Shown here in pieces: positions 44,539-52,747 of a stretch of DNA of 64,000 nt. The notes under the pieces were generated by a model, which saw only the letters and a list, made by a program, of their open reading frames with translations, did no database searches and had not been told where the DNA came from. Numbering within the stretch: the first letter of the stretch is position 1; every line of letters starts with the position of its first letter. The stretch is from Caldifermentibacillus hisashii (GTDB lineage Bacteria; Bacillota; Bacilli; Bacillales; Caldibacillaceae): assembly GCF_027568575.1 (NCBI RefSeq), contig NZ_JANUVP010000010.1. One strand, given 5' to 3'. The position numbers and the translations under genes are program-made.

Positions 44539-45432
44539 ATGGATGATTATTTAGTAAAAGCAATTGGCTGTAACGGAGAAGTGCGGGCATACGCAATCCG
44601 ATCAACGAATACAGTAAGTGAAGCACAAAGAAGACATGATACATGGGCGACAGCTTCTGCGGCACTTGGTCGAACAATCACAGCAGCTGCAATGATGGGG
44701 TCGATGCTTAAGGGAGACAGTCGTATTACTGTAAAAGTAGAGGGAGATGGCCCGCTTGGCGTAATACTGGTAGATGCAGATACGGTTGGAGATGTCCGCG
44801 GCTATGTTGCCAATCCCCATGTTGATTTTGAAGTAAATGAACTAGGCAAACTTGATGTAAGAAGAGCCGTCGGTACAAACGGCACGTTAACGGTTGTGAA
44901 AGATTTAGGACTACGGGAAAAATTTTCAGGGCAAGTCCCGATCGTTTCCGGTGAAATAGGGGAAGATTTTACTTACTATTTTGCAACATCTGAACAAGTA
45001 CCTTCAGCTGTGGGAGTAGGGGTACTGGTAAATCCTGATCATTCCATATTGGCAAGCGGGGGATTTATTTTACAGATGATGCCCGGAGCAACGGACCAAA
45101 CGATTTCAAAGATCGAAAATCACTTAAAAACGATCAAACCAATTTCAACATTAATTAAGGAAGGGTTAACCCCTGAGGAAATATTAGCTGAATTGTTGGG
45201 AAAAGAGAATGTCGAAATTCTGGAAACAGTACCGGTTAAATTTCAGTGTACCTGTTCAAAGGAACGTTTCGGGAATGCATTAATCAGTCTGGGAAAACAG
45301 GAACTGCAAGAAATGATTGATGAAGACGGGCAAGCAGAAGTCCAATGTCATTTTTGCAATGAAAAGTATTTATTTACAAGAAATGAATTAGAGAAATTAA
45401 AACAGCGGACAGAGGAAAAGTCCAGTAAGTGA
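44539..45432 (+). CDS. hslO: Redox-regulated chaperone Hsp33
   Basis: An oxidation-activated holdase. The 297-residue protein has the N-terminal substrate-binding domain (GRTITAAAMMGSMLKGD, PLGVILVDAD) and a C-terminal zinc switch of four cysteines, C-x-C (FQCTCSKERF) and C-x2-C (VQCHFCNEKY). AAGGAGA precedes the ATG. In B. subtilis the next gene is yacD, a PrsA-like foldase; it is missing here and only 240 bp separate hslO from cysK. Confidence 0.97.
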   Translation: MDDYLVKAIGCNGEVRAYAIRSTNTVSEAQRRHDTWATASAALGRTITAAAMMGSMLKGDSRITVKVEGDGPLGVILVDADTVGDVRGYVANPHVDFEVNELGKLDVRRAVGTNGTLTVVKDLGLREKFSGQVPIVSGEIGEDFTYYFATSEQVPSAVGVGVLVNPDHSILASGGFILQMMPGATDQTISKIENHLKTIKPISTLIKEGLTPEEILAELLGKENVEILETVPVKFQCTCSKERFGNALISLGKQELQEMIDEDGQAEVQCHFCNEKYLFTRNELEKLKQRTEEKSSK

Positions 45433-45602
45433 CAAATGATGAGTCAGGCCTTTACACCCGATTTTAACAGGATATAAAGATTAACTCCCGGGTTTACGGC
45501 GGATTTTACGTAAAATAAACCATATCGTATATTTTGAGCGTAAGTTTTTTAGGGGAGATAAGCCTCTTGGTATAAAAAAGTGGGAATAATATTAAGAATA
45601 AA

Positions 45603-45660
45603 TTGACAAGAGGCTTTGTTTCGAGCTAAAATAAGATTAATCCAATTAATATACTAGGAA
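45603..45660 (+). promoter_or_regulatory. cysK promoter with possible CymR site
   Basis: TTGACA, 18-bp spacer, TAAAAT (45603-45632). Downstream of the likely start point lies ATACTAGGAATTAG, which resembles the GGAATT part of CymR operators that control cysteine genes in Bacillus. The CymR reading is tentative. Confidence 0.5.
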
Positions 45661-45674
45661 TTAGGGGTGTAAAC

Positions 45675-46598
45675 ATGTCAAAATATGTTAATTCAATTAC
45701 GGAATTAATCGGTCGTACGCCAATAGTTAAATTAAATCATGTTGGTGATGAAAATTCAGGTGAAGTATTTGTCAAACTGGAATACTTCAATCCGGGGAGC
45801 AGTGTGAAAGATCGGATTGCTTTAGCGATGATTGAAGATGCTGAGAAAAAAGGATTACTTAAAGAAGGCGATACGATTATTGAACCGACAAGTGGAAACA
45901 CCGGAATCGGGCTGGCAATGGTGGCCGCTGCAAAAGGGTATAAAGCTGTTTTAGTTATGCCTGAAACAATGAGTATTGAACGGCGAAACTTACTGCGGGC
46001 CTATGGTGCAGAGCTGGTACTTACACCGGGACCTGAAGGCATGAAAGGCGCGGTAAACAAAGCAACTGAATTAGCGAAAGAAAATGGATATTTTATGCCG
46101 CAACAATTTGAAAACGGAGCAAATCCGGAAGTTCATAAATTAACAACCGGTCCTGAAATTGTTGAACAAATGGGTGATCAATTAGACGCATTTATTGCCG
46201 GGATTGGAACAGGCGGAACCATTACAGGTGCCGGTCAAGTTTTAAAAGAACAATACCCGGGTATAAAAATCTATGCTGTAGAGCCAAAAGACTCACCAAT
46301 CTTGTCCGGGGGAAAACCGGGGCCACATAAAATTCAAGGAATCGGAGCTAACTTTGTTCCTGAAGTATTGGATACACAAATCTATGATGAAGTTATCCAA
46401 ATTTCCACGGAGGAAGCTTTTGAAGCAGCTCGTAATGTAGCCCGTCATGAAGGGATTCTTGGCGGAATTTCTGCCGGTGCTGCGATTGCTGCGGCTATTC
46501 AAGTGGCGAAAAAGCTCGGTAAAGGGAAAAAAGTATTAGCGATTGTGCCAGATAACGGTGAACGTTACTTAAGTACGGCGTTATATCAATTTGAATAA
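45675..46598 (+). CDS. cysK: Cysteine synthase (O-acetylserine thiol-lyase)
   Basis: Makes cysteine from O-acetylserine and sulfide using pyridoxal phosphate. The 307-residue protein has the PLP lysine in PGSSVKDRIAL (near residue 42), the substrate loop TSGNTGIGL, the phosphate-binding GTGGTITG and the C-terminal serine region GGISAGAA. In B. subtilis CysK also binds CymR as a corepressor. It has its own promoter and a very strong terminator, so it is a separate unit. Confidence 0.97.
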   Translation: MSKYVNSITELIGRTPIVKLNHVGDENSGEVFVKLEYFNPGSSVKDRIALAMIEDAEKKGLLKEGDTIIEPTSGNTGIGLAMVAAAKGYKAVLVMPETMSIERRNLLRAYGAELVLTPGPEGMKGAVNKATELAKENGYFMPQQFENGANPEVHKLTTGPEIVEQMGDQLDAFIAGIGTGGTITGAGQVLKEQYPGIKIYAVEPKDSPILSGGKPGPHKIQGIGANFVPEVLDTQIYDEVIQISTEEAFEAARNVARHEGILGGISAGAAIAAAIQVAKKLGKGKKVLAIVPDNGERYLSTALYQFE

Positions 46599-46633
46599 AT
46601 TTCTACTAACATCTCTCAAATCCTTTGTTGTTT

Positions 46634-46723
46634 GTTGTCTGCCGGTAAATGCAATGTATTCATGACAATCGTTTTTTTGATTGAGGAATATTGCATTTTA
46701 CCGGGTACGGACAACTTTTTTGT
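46634..46723 (+). terminator. Long-stem terminator after cysK
   Basis: GTTGTC and CCGGTAAATGCAAT on the left pair with ATTGCATTTTACCGG and GACAAC on the right, giving a ~20-bp interrupted stem, followed by TTTTTTGTTTTT. Confidence 0.85.
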
Positions 46724-46855
46724 TTTTATCGCAATGTATGGCGATTTTTACCATAAATATAGGCTATTTCTGTGCTAACCGTTCTGTATATTTTGGCATA
46801 ACTTGATAATTTGATAAAATGGTAATAGTTTTTGTAAGGGGAAGGTGGCTCAATC

Positions 46856-47680
46856 ATGCAAGCTGGGAAATATGAACTGAATTTTAAAGAAAAAACATAT
46901 ATAATGGGGATTTTAAATGTAACACCGGATTCGTTTTCTGATGGCGGGAAATTTTACGAAAACACTTCCGCCATTGAACACGCAAAAGAAATGGTTATTT
47001 ACGGTGCAGACATTATTGATATTGGCGGCGAGTCAACAAGGCCGGGCTTTGCACCTGTTTCGGTAAAGGAAGAAATAAATCGAGTAACTCCTGTCATACA
47101 ACATTTGGCTCCAACAATTGATGTTCCTTTATCTATTGATACATATAAGGCAGAAACCGCAAACGCAGCGATTGAAGCCGGTGCTCATATAATAAATGAC
47201 ATTTGGGGGGCAAAAAAGGATCCGGAGATTGCCGATGTGGCCGCTCAACATCATGTTCCCATTATTTTAACTCATAATCGGGAAAAGATAGATTATGAGT
47301 CATTTATACGAGACAGCTTATTTGATTTATATGAAAGCATTACAATTTGTAAAAAACGGGGCGTACAGGATGATCAAATTATCCTTGATCCGGGTATTGG
47401 CTTTGGAAAAACTTATGAACAAAACGTTGAAATGATGCAAAACCTTGATTTATTAGTTGGACTAGGATATCCTGTTCTTTTAGGTACATCAAGAAAGTCA
47501 ATGATTGGATATGCACTTGACCTGCCAGTTTCTGAAAGGATGGAAGGCACCGGAGCTACGATCTGCTATGGTATTATGAAAGGATGTCAAATTATTCGTG
47601 TTCATGATGTAAAAGAAATGGCAAGAATGGCAAAGATGATGGATATTTTAATTAACGGTGTCAAGTCATCTGTCAATTAA
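46856..47680 (+). CDS. folP: Dihydropteroate synthase
   Basis: Joins p-aminobenzoate to 6-hydroxymethyl-dihydropterin pyrophosphate in folate synthesis. The 274-residue TIM-barrel enzyme shows GILNVTPDSFSDGG, ESTRPG, SIDTYKAE, NDIWG, DPGIGFGKT and the lysine-rich GTSRKSMI loop. In B. subtilis pabB-pabA-pabC precede this gene (sul); none of them is present here, so p-aminobenzoate genes must lie elsewhere or be absent. Confidence 0.97.
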   Translation: MQAGKYELNFKEKTYIMGILNVTPDSFSDGGKFYENTSAIEHAKEMVIYGADIIDIGGESTRPGFAPVSVKEEINRVTPVIQHLAPTIDVPLSIDTYKAETANAAIEAGAHIINDIWGAKKDPEIADVAAQHHVPIILTHNREKIDYESFIRDSLFDLYESITICKKRGVQDDQIILDPGIGFGKTYEQNVEMMQNLDLLVGLGYPVLLGTSRKSMIGYALDLPVSERMEGTGATICYGIMKGCQIIRVHDVKEMARMAKMMDILINGVKSSVN

Positions 47681-47703
47681 AATCAAGAAATGTGGGGAAA
47701 TCG

Positions 47704-48075
47704 ATGGATCGGATTTATTTAAATCAAATGGAGTTTTATGGATACCATGGTGCATTACCGGAAGAAAATCGCCTCGGTCAACGTTTTATTGTAGATTTGG
47801 TCGTTGAATTGAACTTGCAAAAGGCCGGAAAAACAGATGATTTAAAGGAAACGGTCAATTATGCCGAATTATATGAACTATGCAAGGATATTGTGGAGAA
47901 TCGAAAATTTAAACTGATTGAAGCCGTTTCTGAAAAAATTGCCGATGAAGTGCTGCTTCAGTTTCCAAAAATTGAAAGGTGCACGATAAAAGTGACCAAG
48001 CCGGATCCGCCGATACCTGGTCACTATCGATCCGTAGCCGTTGAAATGACAAGAACAAGAAATAAACTTGGTTAA
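47704..48075 (+). CDS. folB: Dihydroneopterin aldolase
   Basis: Converts dihydroneopterin to 6-hydroxymethyl-dihydropterin and glycolaldehyde. The 123-residue protein has the signature NQMEFYGYHGALPEE with the active-site tyrosine and glutamate, and the conserved lysine in IKVTKPDPPIPG. GTGGGGA at 47692-47698 selects the ATG at 47704. It follows folP by 23 nt. Confidence 0.95.
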   Translation: MDRIYLNQMEFYGYHGALPEENRLGQRFIVDLVVELNLQKAGKTDDLKETVNYAELYELCKDIVENRKFKLIEAVSEKIADEVLLQFPKIERCTIKVTKPDPPIPGHYRSVAVEMTRTRNKLG

Positions 48076-48226
48076 GTATTAGTAGGCGCCGAGTATAAAT
48101 TTTTCATCCTTGAAAAGCAAAATGACAAGTGGTTTGAAAAGGTAGTCTGTTTTTCCATGACATATTTTCAAGAATGATTATTTTTTGAAAAAGTTAATTG
48201 AAGACAAATAGCGGGAAGATGGTAAA

Positions 48227-48751
48227 ATGAAGAATAGATCGTTTCTTTCTCTTGGGTCTAACTTAGGTAAGCGAGAAGACTCCCTTTATAATGCTATTAA
48301 ACAATTAGAAGATTCCGGACATATCACAGTCGTAAACTATTCATCGATTTATGAAACGGATCCGGTCGGCTATACAGAGCAAAACTCTTTTCTAAATATG
48401 GTGATAGAAATAGCGACGGATTACCAACCGACAGTGTTATTGGAATCTTGCCTTGAAATAGAAAAACGGATGGGGAGAACACGAATCATACGCTGGGGTC
48501 CTCGAAATATTGATATCGATATTCTATTATTTAATGATCAAAGGATTGAAACGGAAAAACTTCAAATTCCTCATCCGAGAATGGGGGATCGGGCATTTGT
48601 TCTCGTCCCTCTCCAAGAAATCGATTCGGAAATAATAATACCTGGGATTAATCAAACAATTAATGATATGGTTGAGAGGTTATCTACTAAAGGAGTTAGA
48701 TTATGGAAACAGAAATCTGGGGAAGACGTATACGAGCTTTTCGGAAATTGA
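48227..48751 (+). CDS. folK: 2-amino-4-hydroxy-6-hydroxymethyldihydropteridine pyrophosphokinase
   Basis: Transfers pyrophosphate from ATP to 6-hydroxymethyl-dihydropterin, the step before FolP. The 174-residue protein shows LSLGSNLG, IYETDPVGYTEQ, FLNMV, and the catalytic block RWGPRNIDIDILLF followed by IPHPRM. It lies 151 nt after folB, a larger gap than usual. The last 49 nt overlap yazB. Confidence 0.96.
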   Translation: MKNRSFLSLGSNLGKREDSLYNAIKQLEDSGHITVVNYSSIYETDPVGYTEQNSFLNMVIEIATDYQPTVLLESCLEIEKRMGRTRIIRWGPRNIDIDILLFNDQRIETEKLQIPHPRMGDRAFVLVPLQEIDSEIIIPGINQTINDMVERLSTKGVRLWKQKSGEDVYELFGN

Positions 48752-48930
48752 AAGGTTTCACGCAAAAGGAGTTAGCGGATGAACTGGGGATATCTGTTTC
48801 TGTTCTTGGAGAAGTTGAACGAGGGACAAGATATCCATCATCGGAATTAATGTCATGCATTGCTAGAATATTGAATATAAAGATGAATGAATTAATACCC
48901 GGCAATTGTAATAGAAGGAATAGAAAATGA
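48703..48930 (+). CDS. yazB: Helix-turn-helix regulator YazB (XRE family)
   Basis: A 75-residue protein consisting almost only of a Cro/C1-type HTH domain (GRRIRAFRKLKGFTQKELAD, then GISVSVLGEVERG, YPSSELMSCIARIL). Targets unknown. The ATG at 48703 follows TAAAGGAG inside folK, so translation of the two is coupled by a 49-nt overlap. In B. subtilis yazB is followed by dusB (yacF) and lysS; here dusB is absent. Confidence 0.88.
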   Translation: METEIWGRRIRAFRKLKGFTQKELADELGISVSVLGEVERGTRYPSSELMSCIARILNIKMNELIPGNCNRRNRK

Positions 48931-49100
48931 TAAATAGGAGAAATAACGACAGCTTTACATTTAAGCTGATTTTACTGCCTTTGTTTTGAGAGTGAGTAAG
49001 TGAGGGTATGAAAGGAAAACAGGAAGTAACGGCGCCGGTTTTACTCCTATGAGAATGAGCCTTTGTGACATCAAAACAGAGGGTGAACGTATTTACTCGT

Positions 49101-49130
49101 TTGACAAGTGGATGTTTTTTCACCTATAAT
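49101..49130 (+). promoter_or_regulatory. Strong sigma-A promoter upstream of lysS
   Basis: TTGACA, 18-bp spacer, TATAAT, both hexamers exact. A terminator hairpin begins only 17 bp downstream of the -10 box (49147-49185). Confidence 0.75.
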
Positions 49131-49146
49131 TACTTTTGTATGCTTT

Positions 49147-49185
49147 ACTGCCAGTAAGATAAGATACTGGCAGTTTTCCTATTTT
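49147..49185 (+). terminator. Terminator/attenuator just after the promoter
   Basis: CTGCCAGTA-AGATAAGA-TACTGGCAG perfect 9-bp stem followed by TTTTCCTATTTT. Transcripts from the promoter at 49101 would be only ~40-50 nt unless they read through to lysS. Confidence 0.75.
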
Positions 49186-49337
49186 CTAAAGCTATCTATT
49201 TCTCGTAACTAAATGAATGATAAAAAGAACGGGAAGTATATTGGCATGTAATCAATGACAAAGATTTTTCAAGAAACTTCTTTGCTGGAATTTTTTACAT
49301 AAATAATTTTGAAATTAAATGATGGAGATGATTGGGA

Positions 49338-50822
49338 ATGAGTCATGAAGAGTTAAATGACCAATTAATTGTTCGGCGTGAAAAGATGGAAGAATTACGT
49401 GCAAAAGGGATTGATCCTTTTGGTAAACGTTTTGATAGAACACATAGTGCGATGGACCTCAAAAATGCCTATGGCGAAATGGAAAATGAAGAATTAGAAA
49501 GTAAAGAAATACGTGTCCAATTAGCGGGACGGATTATGACAAAAAGAGGTAAGGGGAAGGTCGGTTTTGCCCATATTCAAGATGTGACCGGACAAATTCA
49601 AATCTATGTCCGTAAAGATACCATTGGCGACGACCAGTATGCTATTTTTAAGACAGCCGATTTAGGAGATATAGTCGGAGTAAAAGGGATTGTATTTAAA
49701 ACACACGTGGGTGAATTATCTATTAAAGTGGATGACTTCCAAATTCTAACAAAGGCTTTACGCCCATTACCTGATAAATTCCATGGGTTGAAAGATGTCG
49801 AACAACGATATCGTCAACGGTATTTGGATCTTATTGTAAACCCGGAAAGTAAAGACATTTTTGTTACCCGCAGCAAAGTAATTCAATCGATTCGCCGATT
49901 TTTGGATAATAAAGGGTACCTTGAAGTAGAGACACCAATGATGCACACCATTCCGGGCGGGGCTGCTGCACGTCCGTTTATTACCCATCATAATGCATTG
50001 GATATTGACTTATACATGCGTATTGCCCTTGAATTACATTTAAAACGACTTATTGTCGGCGGGCTGGAAAAAGTGTACGAGATTGGCCGTGTGTTCCGAA
50101 ATGAAGGTGTTTCGACCCGACATAATCCGGAATTTACGATGCTTGAACTATATGAAGCATATGCAGACTTTCATGATATTATGAATCTGACGGAAGATAT
50201 GATTGTTCATGTTGCTCAAGAAGTGTTAGGCACGACAAATATCCAATATGGTGAATATAATGTTGATTTAACACCAAAATGGAAAAGAATCCATATGGTC
50301 GATGCCGTTAAAGAATATGTAGGGGTTGACTTTTGGCAGGAAATGACTGTGGAAGAAGCACGTATCTTAGCTAAAGAACATGGGATAGAAATCACTGAAC
50401 ATATGGAAGTTGGTCATATTATTAATGAATTCTTTGAGCAAAAAGTGGAAGAAAAACTGATTCAACCGACATTTGTCTACGGTCATCCTGTGGAGATATC
50501 ACCTTTAGCGAAGAAAAATGCAGACGACCCTCGTTTCACGGATCGTTTTGAATTGTTCATCGTTGCTCGTGAACATGCGAATGCATTTACAGAATTAAAT
50601 GATCCGATTGATCAAAGAGAAAGATTCGAAGCCCAAGTGAAAGAACGCAGCCAAGGAAATGATGAGGCCCATGTAATGGATGAAGATTTTATCGAAGCAT
50701 TGGAATACGGGATGCCTCCAACAGGTGGACTTGGGATTGGTATTGATCGTTTAATCATGTTCTTGACGAATGCACCTTCCATCCGGGACGTATTGCTCTT
50801 CCCAACTATGCGTCAACGATAA
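49338..50822 (+). CDS. lysS: Lysine-tRNA ligase (class II)
   Basis: Charges tRNA-Lys. The 494-residue class IIb synthetase has an N-terminal OB-fold anticodon-binding domain (about 60-170, VQLAGRIMTKRGKGKVGF), motif 2 FRNEGVSTRHNPEFT and motif 3 GLGIGIDRLIMF. TGGAGATG selects the ATG at 49338; an in-frame TTG lies 6 nt earlier. In B. subtilis an rRNA operon and the ctsR-clpC operon follow, whereas here a maltose locus does. A terminator is at 50839. Confidence 0.97.
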   Translation: MSHEELNDQLIVRREKMEELRAKGIDPFGKRFDRTHSAMDLKNAYGEMENEELESKEIRVQLAGRIMTKRGKGKVGFAHIQDVTGQIQIYVRKDTIGDDQYAIFKTADLGDIVGVKGIVFKTHVGELSIKVDDFQILTKALRPLPDKFHGLKDVEQRYRQRYLDLIVNPESKDIFVTRSKVIQSIRRFLDNKGYLEVETPMMHTIPGGAAARPFITHHNALDIDLYMRIALELHLKRLIVGGLEKVYEIGRVFRNEGVSTRHNPEFTMLELYEAYADFHDIMNLTEDMIVHVAQEVLGTTNIQYGEYNVDLTPKWKRIHMVDAVKEYVGVDFWQEMTVEEARILAKEHGIEITEHMEVGHIINEFFEQKVEEKLIQPTFVYGHPVEISPLAKKNADDPRFTDRFELFIVAREHANAFTELNDPIDQRERFEAQVKERSQGNDEAHVMDEDFIEALEYGMPPTGGLGIGIDRLIMFLTNAPSIRDVLLFPTMRQR

Positions 50823-50838
50823 CAAATAATTTAAATCA

Positions 50839-50879
50839 GGCTGCCTTCGATGAGATCAATAGAAGGTGGTCTTTTTTAA
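50839..50879 (+). terminator. Terminator after lysS
   Basis: GCTGCCTTC pairs (with wobble) with GAAGGTGGT around a 13-nt loop; TTTTTT tail. The following ~400 bp before mdxR contain a possible TATAAT at about 51063 but no gene. Confidence 0.7.
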
Positions 50880-51280
50880 TATTTTTTTCAACTGAATAGC
50901 CGCTTATTTAGCTAAATAAAATAGATAAAGATCCTATGATTAATCTAAAGTTCATGGTATGAGTTAAATTATTGTAGGCAGAATGATTTATTTTATCCCC
51001 CTTTTGGTGAATGAAAGTTAGGGCATTCACTTATCGATTTACTGACTTTATATCCTATATGCTATAATGAAATAAATGAAAAATTTAGACAAGATTTTTT
51101 AATTTGGATGGCGCCTTACATGGAAGTAGTTTGCCAATAAGGGCGACCGGAATATTTGCTGTCGGTTTTGGCACGGCGGATAAATTGATGGATCCAGATC
51201 TCCGGGGAGAGGAGACTCAGGAGTTTTCGTTTATTATTTTTGAAAGCGCCTAACTTTTAAAAAATAAAGGATGAGTGTGT

Positions 51281-52237
51281 ATGGTAACTATTTCTGATGT
51301 GGCGAAACTGGCACATGTTTCAAAAATGACTGTATCAAGAGTTATTAACCACCCAGAACAAGTCAGTGATGATTTGAAAAAATTGGTTTATGATGCAATG
51401 GAAAAGTTAAACTATGTACCGAATTATGCCGCGCGTGCACTGGTATCGAACCGTACTCAAGTAATCAAGTTCCTTATTTTGGAAGAAATGGATACAACCG
51501 AACCTTACTACATGAACTTATTGGCCGGAATTGCCAAAGAATTAGACAGGAACTACTATAGTTTCCAGTTGGTTACACGGAAATCGATGGATATTGGCCA
51601 GTGTGATGGTATGATTGCTACAGGCGTCCGCAGTTATGATTATGATACAATCTTAAAGGAATTCTCTAAGCCGATTATTTTGTTTGGCCAAAGTGACAGA
51701 GGGTATGATTTTATCGATGTGGACAATGAAAAAGGTATGCGGCTTACGACTAGGCACGTAGTTAGTTTAGGATTCGAAAAAATTTACTTTTTCGGAATTG
51801 ATTTACAGGAACCGTTTATGTCTGCAAGGCTGAAAGGTTATTTGGATACGGTTAACTCATATGGATTACCAAATTATTTGTACAGGATGAAAAACAGTTC
51901 GAGAGTAGCCGAAAGAAATGCGAAAGAAATCTTGTCCAATTGGAAAGAAAAATGTGCATTTGTTTGTGCGAGTGACCGGATTGCCCTAGGTGTAATCAGG
52001 GCTGCGCAGTCATTGCAGTTACAGATTCCCGATCAGGTTGCGGTTACAGGATTTGACGGCGTTTTTCTGGACCGGATTTCTTCTCCTCATATTACAACAA
52101 TTCGTCAGCCGGTTGTCGAGATGGGGGAAGCCTGCGCCCGTATGCTGTTAAAAAAAATTCAGGAAGATGGCAAGTCACAAGGGCATCGGTTTTTTGAACC
52201 TGAACTGCTCGTGCGTCCGTCAACAGTTCATGTATAG
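51281..52237 (+). CDS. mdxR: LacI-family transcriptional regulator of the maltodextrin locus
   Basis: The 318-residue protein has the LacI-type HTH (MVTISDVAKLAHVSKMTVSR in the first 20 residues), the hinge-helix segment YVPNYAARALVSNRT and a periplasmic-binding-protein-like effector domain ending in DQVAVTGFDG ... RISSPHITTIRQP. It corresponds in place to B. subtilis MdxR (YvdE), the first gene of the mdx cluster. The start is ATG 51281, about 9 nt after AAAGGA; an in-frame GTG is 6 nt upstream. Probable operators are the palindromes at 52451 and 54732. The effector is presumably maltose or maltodextrin. Confidence 0.88.
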   Translation: MVTISDVAKLAHVSKMTVSRVINHPEQVSDDLKKLVYDAMEKLNYVPNYAARALVSNRTQVIKFLILEEMDTTEPYYMNLLAGIAKELDRNYYSFQLVTRKSMDIGQCDGMIATGVRSYDYDTILKEFSKPIILFGQSDRGYDFIDVDNEKGMRLTTRHVVSLGFEKIYFFGIDLQEPFMSARLKGYLDTVNSYGLPNYLYRMKNSSRVAERNAKEILSNWKEKCAFVCASDRIALGVIRAAQSLQLQIPDQVAVTGFDGVFLDRISSPHITTIRQPVVEMGEACARMLLKKIQEDGKSQGHRFFEPELLVRPSTVHV

Positions 52238-52238
52238 G

Positions 52239-52270
52239 GCGGCCTCCGAAACAGGCTGCTTTTTATTTTC
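52239..52270 (+). terminator. Terminator after mdxR
   Basis: GCGGCCT pairs with AGGCTGC, one G-T pair, then TTTTTATTTT. Confidence 0.75.
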
Positions 52271-52315
52271 TATCATCAAAGCCATGTCGGATAAAGGTGA
52301 AAAGACTGCGATATG

Positions 52316-52342
52316 AAAAAACCGGGTTGTTGCCCGGTTTTT
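52316..52342. terminator. Second, bidirectional terminator after mdxR
   Basis: AAACCGGG-TTGTT-GCCCGGTTT perfect stem with A-run before and T-run after. Confidence 0.85.
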
Positions 52343-52450
52343 AAAATATTTACCGAAAGAATATTTCATCCAATCTTCGTCATTCACTTGTCAAGACTAA
52401 AAGCAGGTAATGCGGTAAGCCGGTGAGCAGTATGGCCTCTTGTTAAATTT

Positions 52451-52464
52451 TGTTACCGCTAACA
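52451..52464. promoter_or_regulatory. Probable MdxR operator before mdxD
   Basis: TGTTACCGCTAACA: perfect TGTTA/TAACA half-sites around a central CG, the form of LacI-family operators. The same motif, with only central changes, occurs at 54732. Confidence 0.65.
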
Positions 52465-52747
52465 TGAACATAACAGCTGTTATTCAATTATAGGAGATGG
52501 TACGCTAAAAGGAGTATGGAGTTAATCAGGGTAATGTTGATGAGATCCGAATATTTATGCTTATTTTCTCACATATTATGCATACATACTAGAATGAATG
52601 TGTCCATCAATCGAAATTAACTATTTTCAGCGGTCTTTCGTAGCCTATTTTATATGGGGATGTTTGCATAATATTTATAGAATGAAGCGACTCTTATTGT
52701 TACCATGGTTTACTTCATCAAAACAACTAAGGTGAGGAGGAACAATC

